A DNA stretch of 64,000 nucleotides. It comes from Karalla daura (taxonomy: Eukaryota > Chordata > Actinopteri > Chaetodontiformes > Leiognathidae). The first letter of the stretch is position 1; each line of letters starts with the position of its first letter. Of the stretch, positions 57,306-64,000 are shown one piece after another. Both the position numbers and the translations under genes were made by a program. The stretch covers positions 11,979,319 to 12,043,318 of the forward strand of contig CM055205.1 of the NCBI GenBank assembly GCA_029224185.1, in the 5' to 3' direction. The notes beneath the pieces were generated by a model that worked only from the letters and a program-made list of their open reading frames with translations, searched no databases and was not told where the DNA came from.

Positions 57306-60300
57306 CAGCCTGCCTGCAAACGCAATCATGCTCCAGTTCATGAATCTGAAACTAGCTTGGCGTTACCCTCCTCAATCTGCCACTCACAAGTTTCTTCCCT
57401 TGTGATGCCGAAGGAGATTCAAGCTAATTTGAAAATCTCTCCATCATCTTTTGGCTTTGACAATAGAAAACCGCCTCAAAAACTGCTACTTTAGTTCTTA
57501 TGATTAGGTGCTGAAAGCAGACAGCTAATAGAGAAGATGCTTTACCACATGATCCCTTTTGGACAAATATGAAAAGTAAACAATTTTGAATTTATGGCTT
57601 CCAGACATATTGTTTGTATGTTATTACGGACTAATTAGTCCTGAAATTAATTGAGTGGTTAAATCAGAATGACATGAATCAGAACTCACCAAACAAATTT
57701 ACATAGCGTTGCCACGGCAACATGATGTTTCCCCACCTTGTTTGCCATACACTTGAGATTCACACTATAGAACTGTAATTATTTGATTGAGCTCTAATAA
57801 TGAATATGCTCAGAAAAGCTTCACAGGGAGAGTGCAGATCTGCCTGAAAGCTGGTGGTCTGCAATGTCTGCACGTTTTCAAAATAATTTGTCAAACAAAT
57901 GTGATTTTAGTCCATTTCCTGTTTACACGCTCCTAGATCTTAGGTGATCAATGTCTACTTTGGAAAAAATGGTTTACAGGAATAAGGCAAAAACACATAA
58001 ATGTGCTTTTCTAATGGTGTTGTGCACACAGACAGTCTGACAATGTTTACAGACAAAAAGACTTAAAAAGCCTCTTTTTGAAGTTTAGCAGATTGGTATC
58101 ATTAATATTGATAACATTAATACTCTGAGGTATATGCAGATGAGCCTGTTGATGTAGAACTAGTCACTATTTAATGAACCAATTAACAGAATTATTGACT
58201 TAATTAGCATGGCTAATGGATATGTTTATTATATGGTGGCAATTATAACAGGATATTGGGTGGCTCGACTGCCTTTTGTTGCACCATTACAGTTGATCAT
58301 ACAGGAATATTTTTCTTGCCCAGTAGAGTTGTCACATGAGGTCAGATAGATTTGCACCCCCGGCGCCTGCTGCACGTCAGAGCCATATCCAAGGGCACTG
58401 CAGGAGGATGAATGTGTGCTGACATAGTGTCTTGACCTCTGGGCGAAGGAGAGGTCATTTTGTGGCCATAAAGCAGCTTTGTGTGCTGAGTATAAGACAG
58501 CAGAATTTGCAGCATTAGACATTAAACATATACACTGAGTATGTTAAGCATGGGGACTGCTGGTCAGATCTGTGGAGTTTGCATGTTCTCCCTATGTCCA
58601 CGTGGGTTTTCTCCAGGTGCTCTGGTTTCGTCCCACAGCTCAAAAAAACGTGGATGTTTTGGCCAAGTGGAAAATCTAAAACTGCCCCTGGGTGTGTGGG
58701 TGTGAGAGAACGTAATGGATGGATGGTGGTGGTGGGAGGGGGTAGGGTGGACTCAGAGTAATGATTTAATGATCCTTCTGCAGGGGTGGCTGTGCGAGCT
58801 GCTGCGGTGGAAGGAGGAGCCCAGCCCAGAGAACCGGACGCTGTGGGAGAACCTGTGCATGATCCGCAGGTTCCTCAGCCTGTCCCAGGCCGAACGGGAC
58901 GCCATCTACGAGCAGGAGAGCAGCAGCGCCTCGGCCCAGCAGCACTGCACCGACAGGCTGACGCTGCTCGGCAGTGACAACACGCTGGTGAGGCGCCACA
59001 GAGCAAGATAAACACAATGTCTTAACTACACACGCTGGCAAATATTGCTCGAGGAAATATCCGCCGAGGTTTTTTTCTTTTTTCTTTCAATGATGCATAG
59101 CTGGTTTTAGAAACGGCAGAGGCAAAGGTTTGCAGAGGGGGTGAAGATTTCTTTTTCTTACAAGGTACTTAAAAATCAATTTCAGAGGGAATATGTAAAA
59201 TTGTACCAATAAATAATCTAATTTTTTTTTTCTTTCCGGAAAACTGAAAGAAATTACATCACACTGAATGCCAGCAGAAATCAGGGTGTGTATGTGGCGG
59301 GTAATGAGAGAGCAGAACAGTAATGACGGTTAAATGCCAAACATGTCAGAAAAAAAAGATGATTACCACGTTAAGCAATGATCCGTGAGGCTGATTAGTT
59401 ATTTTTCCTTTCACTTTGGTAGCTCGGGGATGGATTGATGGCTTGATTACAGCACAGACCCACGGTTAGCATGTCAAAAAATAGTTGTATATCCCTCTGT
59501 TTGTGTTGCATTCACAGCATGACAGACTTGTGGGCTTGTCAGACGCATGTTGAAATGTGGTAAAGAACCCTGGCTTTTGTCTTGAACAGGCATGGCCCCT
59601 CATGATTGGCAGCTGTATTGTTTACTTATACATATATCTTGCTTCTTATGTCCCTGCAGCAACTCAGAATGCAATAATGGCCAATAACGTAATAATTTTT
59701 GGCCATTTAAAATATAATAAAGCCCATAACCTAATACTCTGCCAATAATGTCATAAAATGTATGAGCCGATAATGTAATAGCTTTTACCCAACAACGTAA
59801 TAAGGCATTATTGTCTATTGGATGGTTATTTGGCTAGTATTGAAAACCCCTTTCAAAATGTAATAAATAATGCCAGTAATGTAATAATATCCAATATGAC
59901 TGCAGTTCTTATTTTTGCCTTCTTTGTGCAGTTTACTCCCCAAAAATAGGTATAGTGGATGCCATAGCTGTCATATGTTTTTCATATTTTATATTCGATA
60001 ATATGTGTTTGATGATTACTGACTCATGGCTTCTGGTCATGGTTTGGGCTTTTTTTTAAGCTTCTTATTGTAGGTTGTCTCTCATTTCACCTATCACAAA
60101 AAAGCCATATGTTTTTCTTCAAATCAGTAGTGATTATTCCAATTATAGGGTTTAAGATCCTGATACATGGATGAAGCAAGTAAGAGAAACTTAAAAGATG
60201 TTTGTAAATGCAAACAACGGTTAGATGATGACTGAATGAGAGCAATTCTTATACCAGCAATTTAGCCTTTGTGATTTAGGGATGGAAATATGATGGCACT

Positions 60301-61513
60301 TCTCTTTCTGGGAGAGAAAATAAATAAAGCGTGTTTCATTAAACCGTTAAGCAAATGACTGTATAGCCATTACTTGTAAATTTCAAAAGAGAATCTGCAA
60401 TAAACTATGCACAACAAAGCTAAAAATTGGTCCTTATCGCATCAAATCACAGAAATGTATTTCTGTCTAAGCTGATTTCACTTCACATCATCTGCCATGA
60501 AAGATTAAACACAGTGACACGAAGGAAATTAGCTGGCGTTAAAAATATAAAATAAAGGAGACATCGTTCGACTTTTTGTTGCAGCTTCTCACTGTTTGTC
60601 TCCCTTTATTTCCCTTTTTGTTCTTCGTCAGTACCAACGCAACTCTCCGCTACCACAGCAACACCATCTACAACCCCATCAGCCCCTGCAGCCTGAGGCG
60701 GGACCTCACCTGTCTCCACGGCAACCGTGCACCGCATCACCAGCCGAGTGCGAGGCTGGGGGCAACTGGGGGCACATGAGAGGGCGTTTGCAGTGCAGAG
60801 GCAGCAGTAACGGTGAGAGAGGGGAGAGCAAGGAGTGGCTGGAGGGCGGGCGGGGTGAGAGGGGCAGTTTGGGAGGGGACTGGGGTCGTGCTCCGAGGGT
60901 GAGGGAGAAGGGGATGGAGAGCAAGGAGGAGGTGAGGGAGGGAAACGCGGGTGAGGAGGGGATTAGTGAGGCAGATGGAGACAGCAAGGAGGGCAGGGTG
61001 AAGGAGGAACTCACCATGAAGTGGCCCAGCGTGAGGGGGGAGGACCTGGGTGAGGCAGGGGTGAGTCCAGAGGCCGATACAGACGTCCGGGATGGGGACG
61101 AGACGGAAGGTCAGGGGCTACTAGTGTCCCACGAAGCACTGGGGATCCTGCAGAGCTTCATCCAGGACGTGGGTCTCAACCCAGACGAGGAGGCGATCCA
61201 CACCCTGTCGGCCCAGCTGGGCCTGAGCAAACACACCATCCGCAGGTTCTTCAACAGCCAGGACCACGACCAACAGCAGCTCCACAGCCAGAGCCCCGAG
61301 CAGGGCGGGGACGGGCAGCAGGGCTGCACCGAGCCGCTCCTCTCCCCAACAGACAGGACTGCAGGGGAGCGGGAGGAGGACGGTGATGGGGAGACTGGAA
61401 GTGAAGAGCAAGAGGAGGAGAGGGAGGGACAAAACAATGCAATCGCGATAACCGTGTTGGAACCATCAAATATTGGCACTCAAACTGTTCCCCCCATGAA
61501 GGAGGAGCAGTAG
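48049..61513 (+). CDS. satb1: satb1, SATB-family chromatin organiser (10 coding exons)
   Basis: SATB1 is a nuclear protein that tetramerises, binds AT-rich base-unpairing regions and recruits chromatin modifiers. Coding joins: 48049-48268, 48417-48593, 48691-48817, 50414-50537, 51911-52022, 52518-53143, 54769-54966, 56195-56350, 58784-58987, 60632-61513. All introns are GT-AG, phases agree, and the product is 941 residues (human SATB1 763). Domain order: N-terminal PPPAKLARLEQNG segment (22-34), ULD tetramerisation domain (about 76-180) with the KWN motif at 139-141, CUT-like domain (about 185-253), Q/P-rich linker (372 to about 403), CUT1 (about 434-508), CUT2 (about 551-625), an acidic Gly/Glu-rich segment (about 690-812) and a degenerate homeodomain (about 816-860). 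GLIQVGKWNPVPLS and HSCPKLEDL distinguish it from SATB2. Teleosts have two satb1 copies and I cannot assign a or b. The extra length comes from the linker before CUT1 and from the last exon. Confidence 0.95.
48417..48593 (+). CDS. satb1: satb1 coding exon 2: ULD domain, first part
   Basis: Encodes GSLLPVFCVVEHKESPLERE, then EEHAEFVLVKRDLLFNQLIE and MALLTLGYSHSSAAQAK. This is the start of the ubiquitin-like tetramerisation domain. 177 nt, phase 1 on both sides; acceptor TTCACCTCAG, donor GTGATT. Confidence 0.96.
48691..48817 (+). CDS. satb1: satb1 coding exon 3: ULD domain, KWN motif
   Basis: Encodes GLIQVGKWNPVPLSCVTDAP, then DATVADMLQDVHHVITLKIQ and LH. The KWN triplet, reported as important for SATB1 tetramerisation, is intact. 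The preceding intron is only 97 bp. Donor GTAGGA, phase 2. Confidence 0.96.
48818..50413 (+). other. satb1 intron between coding exons 3 and 4
   Basis: AT-rich sequence of 1.6 kb without a repeat or gene I can name. Confidence 0.8.
50414..50537 (+). CDS. satb1: satb1 coding exon 4: ULD end and start of CUT-like domain
   Basis: Encodes SCPKLEDLPAEQWTHSTVRN, then ALKELLKDMNQSTLAKECPL and SQ. Acceptor TTTGCTCCAG. The donor is followed at once by a CA-rich run (GTACACACACACGCACATGC), a possible hnRNP L target. 124 nt, phase 0. Confidence 0.96.
50538..51910 (+). other. satb1 intron between coding exons 4 and 5
   Basis: CA-rich at the donor, pyrimidine-rich with a CT repeat near 51386-51412. An AT-rich patch with TGAATATTTATGAATATTCA lies near 51197-51220. 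The 150 bases before exon 5 are repeat-free. Confidence 0.8.
51911..52022 (+). CDS. satb1: satb1 coding exon 5: CUT-like domain
   Basis: Encodes [20 protein letters not shown], then HEFGRWYKHFKKTKCFK. This is the CUT-like domain that works with CUT1 in matrix-attachment DNA binding. Acceptor CTGTTTCAG, donor GTGAGG, phase 1. The end of the exon (KTKCFK) differs from human KTKDMMVEM. Confidence 0.96.
52023..52517 (+). other. satb1 intron between coding exons 5 and 6
   Basis: Short AT-rich intron (495 bp) with an ordinary acceptor (TTCCTGCGTCAG). Nothing else seen. Confidence 0.85.
52518..53143 (+). CDS. satb1: satb1 coding exon 6: variable linker, polyglutamine, first half of CUT1
   Basis: Starts EVDSFSDQSTH, with an Asp near the position of the human caspase site. 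It continues through a poorly conserved Pro/Arg-rich stretch to the conserved SSQMVNQQLVMAQFLNQQYA. A CAG run at 52871-52900 begins a Gln/Pro-rich segment that lasts to about residue 403. The exon closes with NIYHCVREELKRAGISQAIF and ARVAFNRTQ, the first half of CUT1. 626 nt, donor GTATGG followed by a long CA repeat, phase 0. Confidence 0.94.
53155..53193. repeat. (CA)n repeat directly after the satb1 exon 6 donor
   Basis: CA repeat beginning about 12 bases after the splice junction at 53143. Confidence 0.95.
53347..53389. repeat. (TG)n microsatellite
   Basis: About 20 TG units, in the same intron as and complementary to the CA repeat at 53155-53193. Confidence 0.95.
54702..54726. repeat. 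(TA)n repeat upstream of satb1 exon 7
   Basis: About 12 TA units followed by TG-rich sequence leading to the acceptor at 54767. Confidence 0.9.
54769..54966 (+). CDS. satb1: satb1 coding exon 7: second half of CUT1
   Basis: Encodes GLLSEILRKEEDPAHASQSL, then LVNLRAMYSFLQLPEAERER and IYQEEKDRSLIGF with a Pro-rich tail. 198 nt, phase 0 on both sides. The acceptor lies downstream of a TA and then TG dinucleotide run and ends CTCTACCAG. Donor GTCAGC. Confidence 0.95.
54967..56194 (+). other. satb1 intron between coding exons 7 and 8
   Basis: AT-rich with a short TA patch (55150-55175) and TTAGGG-like units near 55496-55509. No named repeat. Confidence 0.8.
56195..56350 (+). CDS. satb1: satb1 coding exon 8: first half of CUT2
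   Basis: Encodes ARLSPVAGDRGLRTDSCVLN, then VSASIYEEIQHEMKRAKVSQ and ALFAKVAASKSQ. The second part is almost identical to human SATB1 CUT2. 156 nt, phase 0 on both sides; acceptor CTGCTCTCAG, donor GTATTC. It is too short to have shown up as an open reading frame from its own Met and was recovered by splice-site reading. Confidence 0.95.
56848..56871. repeat. (TTTC)n microsatellite
   Basis: About six perfect units. Confidence 0.9.
57073..57304. repeat. CA and TG microsatellites in one satb1 intron
   Basis: CA-rich 57073-57122 and TG-rich 57258-57304, complementary and about 135 bases apart. Confidence 0.9.
58560..58725 (+). repeat. Common fish interspersed repeat
   Basis: Carries GGAGTTTGCATGTTCTCCCT, GTGGGTTTTCTCCAGGTGCT and AATGGATGGATGG in the canonical order. 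Confidence 0.65.
58784..58987 (+). CDS. satb1: satb1 coding exon 9: second half of CUT2
   Basis: Encodes GWLCELLRWKEEPSPENRTL, then WENLCMIRRFLSLSQAERDA and IYEQESSSASAQQH. The terminal TDRLTLLGSDNTL is not conserved with human. 204 nt, phase 0; acceptor CCTTCTGCAG, donor GTGAGG. Confidence 0.95.
58988..60631 (+). other. satb1 intron between coding exons 9 and 10
   Basis: Contains the second copy of the short DNA element (59655-59905). Otherwise AT-rich with nothing recognised. Confidence 0.8.
59655..59905. mobile_element. Short non-autonomous DNA element (MITE-like), copy 2
   Basis: Begins TGCAGCAACTCAGAATGCAA and contains the same GCCAATAACGTAATAA units and a TTTGGCCATTTAAAATATAA block found, in opposite orientation, in the copy at 40523-40810. 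The right end is degenerate. Inside a satb1 intron. Confidence 0.5.
60632..61513 (+). CDS. satb1: satb1 coding exon 10: acidic insertion and degenerate homeodomain
   Basis: Begins YQRNSPLPQQHHLQPHQPLQ, then PEAGPHLSPRQPCTASPAEC, which aligns with the human segment TGPRLPPRQPTVASPAES. An approximately 120-residue Gly/Glu/Arg-rich acidic stretch follows, absent from human SATB1. Then comes HEALGILQSFIQDVGLNPDE and EAIHTLSAQLGLSKHTIRRF, clearly the first two homeodomain helices. The third helix reads RRFFNSQDHDQQQ instead of KFFQNQRYYLKHH, so the invariant Asn is lost. The basic N-terminal arm is missing too. The protein ends in an acidic tail with a VKEE motif at about 776 and MKEEQ at the C-terminus; both fit the SUMO consensus loosely. 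Stop TAG at 61511-61513. Confidence 0.9.
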   Translation, partial: YQRNSPLPQQHHLQPHQPLQPEAGPHLSPRQPCTASPAECEAGGNWGHMRGRLQCRGSSNGERGESKEWLEGGRGERGSLGGDWGRAPRVREKGMESKEEVREGNAGEEGISEADGDSKEGRVKEELTMKWPSVRGEDLGEAGVSPEADTDVRDGDETEGQGLLVSHEALGILQSFIQDVGLNPDEEAIHTLSAQLGLSKHTIRRFFNSQDHDQQQLHSQSPEQGGDGQQGCTEPLLSPTDRTAGEREEDGDGETGSEEQEEEREGQNNAIAITVLEPSNIGTQTVPPMKEEQ

Positions 61514-62927
61514 AGCCTCTTTGTACGCCGGGATGGTAGGAGAAAGACTCAGACACTTACATATGTGTGTCCATCACAGCTGTGGAGAGACAAAAAGCTG
61601 ACTTTATGCATATGTTTGTACCACAGCTCAGGAGGACGCCTGTGTTTCTACCCATACAGGACACTACGTTATGAAACCATACAACTGGTCATATGTACAG
61701 CCTCTGTCGGCAACAACTTGTAGATACACTATCTGTGTCTGGATGAATACAAAGAGACTGCATAACAATGTTTAAAAAAAAGAGTAAATGAAGATGTAAA
61801 TGTTATTGGTTGACAGATCTGTTCGACAAATGTTCATGCCAGAATTGCCTTGTAGAAAGTGGCACTGCCAATCAGTCCTTTCAATGACCAATATCTCCAT
61901 TGATTTGAATATATTTCAGGCGTGTTTGTTTTTTTTCTTTGTTTTTCGATGACATTTTGATCAGATTTTAAAGTTTAACTGTTTCCTTCAGGACTCTTGC
62001 TGTATTATCTTACACTGTTCTTGTTCGAGTTTGTCTGTCCCATTGTATTAAATATTTCAAGTTTCTCCAGTTTCTTGATGCTGTTTTAAATGACGACGTA
62101 GTTGATTTTGTGACTGATGTGTTAGCATTTGGAAATGACCCCTTAGTGGACAACAGCACATCCTCTGCGTATATTTTCACCATATCGATAGATGAAACAT
62201 TGGATCCACCTCTGATCAACAAAAAGACTCTTAGAAGCCCTCACTCAGTTATTTCATCCTTCCCTTAGTTCTGCTGAGATCTAATTTGCTCCTGATGACC
62301 TCCTTGCTTTCAAATCTATAAATTCCCAACTTTAACTATGTCCTTTGAGTCTCCTGTTTGCACATCTTGTGGCTATTGTATTGTGCTGGTTCATCACCAC
62401 CCATGCTGTAGCACAGAGGCAAAGCAATGCTGAGGCTGAAGATTTCCCTTGATGTCTGGTCTGACACTCCTTCGTTCTTGTGTTTTGGTCTTGCACAGAG
62501 CAAGCTGCATGTAGTGCACCATGTGAAAAGTCTCTGAAGATGTTACACTACACATGTAAGCCTGAGGCTGTGCACAGTGGACATGAAATTTTAAAATGAA
62601 AAGACAGCACTTTGTGGAAAAAATATATGAGGCTATTCCATAATTGTATTGTGTGTTCATTACAGTTGCTGTGTGAGCATCTGATTTTCCACTTAAAATT
62701 TTACAACAAACCGGAAAAGCCGATACTGAAAACATTCAACTTGATCTAAACAATGCTTGTTACACACACCACAGATCTATTCCATTGTATGAACACATGA
62801 AAGTGCAAACTTCCCAGTGAAATGTGATCTTGCTGATAAGTTGACTCAGGTTGAAAAGCTCATGTGACTGAATCTGCAGGAGCATGCAGAGGCTGGGAGG
62901 GCATCATGCTATTTCTGCTTGCAGACA

Positions 62928-62933
62928 AATAAA
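62928..62933 (+). terminator. Candidate satb1 polyadenylation signal
   Basis: AATAAA followed within 10-20 bases by a GT-rich element (GGTTGTGTT). It would give a 3' UTR of about 1.4 kb. A weaker ATTAAA lies at 62047-62052. Confidence 0.5.
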
Positions 62934-63576
62934 AAGATGGTTGTGTTCCTCCTAAGTAGCATAATATCAGCAGATGTCATTTGCACTTTGAACATATTTA
63001 GTTGCGATGTGTTAGCAATGTATAAATTGAATTTAGGGACAGTCTATTGGATTTATCACACCAGAAAGACTCTTTGAAATGGGCCAAGGAGTACAGTAAG
63101 AAAAAAAAAAGGAGAAACAGAGATGAAGCTCATTTATCAGACCGCTATTTTAGGTACAAGCAAAAGCCTGCTGTAAAAGACCCATTAAAGATTTACTCAA
63201 TGGTTCTGGTGTCCACCGTCTGTGCTGGTGTTATAGAGTTAGTACCGATGATTTTCTCTTATGTGACTGTGTTGATGTTGCTGAATTGCTGTCATTGTTT
63301 CCAGCTCTCAGACAATATTCCTCTGTGCTGATCACCAGGGATCTCTGTACCAGCAGATCAGCATCTCGGTGTAATCACATGTCCCTCAGTGCTGCCACTG
63401 TTTCCTATCGTCTATCTTTGCTCCCGTTCTACTTTTAGTTTATCTGTCTTAGCCGCAGTTTCTATCTGTTCTGCAGTCTCCCTCTGTGCCACTGACTCCC
63501 ATCTGTCTCTCCTTGGGACTTTTCACGGCGCAACATTTAAGCCCCATTTGGTCAGAATAGCTTTATAGAGTAATTC

Positions 63577-63582
63577 AATAAA
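63577..63582 (+). terminator. Second candidate polyadenylation signal
   Basis: AATAAA about 650 bases beyond the first candidate, followed by T-rich sequence. It may be a distal satb1 site or chance. Confidence 0.25.
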
Positions 63583-64000
63583 GCTATGCTCTTTCCGTCA
63601 TCTGTTTCCATGGCAATACCTTAGTCAGGGCCAACAAAAGGCCATGAAAGCCTCATCATCAGTAATATTAGCTATGATAATGATGATAATGGCACTCCTG
63701 AAATGCCATTCCTGTGATGATGACGATGATAATGGGGATGATGGCCATTATGACTGCTTTGTGTTAACCACCACACATACAGACACAGGCACACACACTC
63801 ACACAGTTTCCAAACCACACATCTGACTCATTAATGCCACTTAATTTCCTCCTCTGTACATATTTCCACATGCATCCTGTCAGGCCCATCCAGCTGCTTT
63901 GGTTTCGTTTGCTTTTATGTCTTCTGTTGAGTCTGCAGGAGTCACTTTGGGGTGAAGGTCCTTGAGCACTTCACAGCTAAACTTGACTTGTTTGACCTCA

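Larger units (their letters stand above)
56351..58783 (+). other. satb1 intron between coding exons 8 and 9
   Basis: Contains a TTTC repeat (56848-56871), CA and TG repeats (57073-57122, 57258-57304) and an interspersed-repeat copy (58560-58725) just before exon 9. Confidence 0.8.
61514..64000 (+). other. satb1 3' UTR and downstream flank
   Basis: AT-rich sequence with the two candidate polyadenylation signals listed separately. A CA-rich patch lies near 63774-63805 and GAT-type repeats near 63674-63745. No coding segment of a neighbouring gene is recognisable. Confidence 0.5.

Overview
This window is nuclear DNA from a vertebrate, almost certainly a teleost fish. Two interrupted genes with consensus GT-AG introns can be assembled exon by exon. 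Both read as clear orthologues of vertebrate proteins. The non-coding DNA is packed with CA, GA, TATC and GATA microsatellites and with interspersed repeats of the kind common in fish genomes. There is no operon structure, CRISPR array, rRNA or tRNA that I can support.

Left half (1 to about 37 kb, minus strand): kcnh8, an ELK-type (Kv12.1-like) voltage-gated potassium channel. Eleven coding exons, from the initiator ATG at 36686 down to the last visible exon at 1069-1283, give 682 codons in unbroken phase. They cover the PAS cap, PAS domain, S1-S6 with the SVGFGN pore signature, the C-linker and the cyclic-nucleotide-binding homology domain. The rest of the cytoplasmic C-terminus lies beyond the left edge. 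Intron 1 is 12.3 kb; the others are 0.35-3.6 kb.

Middle (about 37 to 46 kb): the intergenic space between two divergently transcribed genes. It holds microsatellites, a non-autonomous DNA element nested in an older repeat, and two long tetranucleotide arrays (TATC, then GATA) that are reverse complements of each other.

Right half (about 46.4 to 63 kb, plus strand): satb1, a nuclear matrix-associated chromatin organiser. A likely non-coding first exon near 46.4-46.5 kb is followed by ten coding exons (48049-61513, 941 residues) encoding ULD, CUT-like, CUT1, CUT2 and homeodomain regions. The first four are well conserved. The homeodomain is strikingly degenerate and is preceded by a long acidic Gly/Glu-rich insertion, and the polyglutamine tract sits in a different linker from the one in human SATB1. 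The KCNH8-SATB1 neighbourhood and its head-to-head orientation match human chromosome 3p24, but here the two start codons are only 11.4 kb apart.

The genes do not form a pathway; their adjacency is conserved synteny. The observations most worth a second look are the satb1 homeodomain and its possible 312-nt exitron, a perfect 32-bp-arm palindrome at 6.3 kb, the kcnh8 splice sites beside UG-repeat and poly-G tracts, an apparent hAT-type element just upstream of satb1 coding exon 1, and several repeat-free stretches that may be conserved regulatory elements. No previously undescribed multi-gene system is evident.
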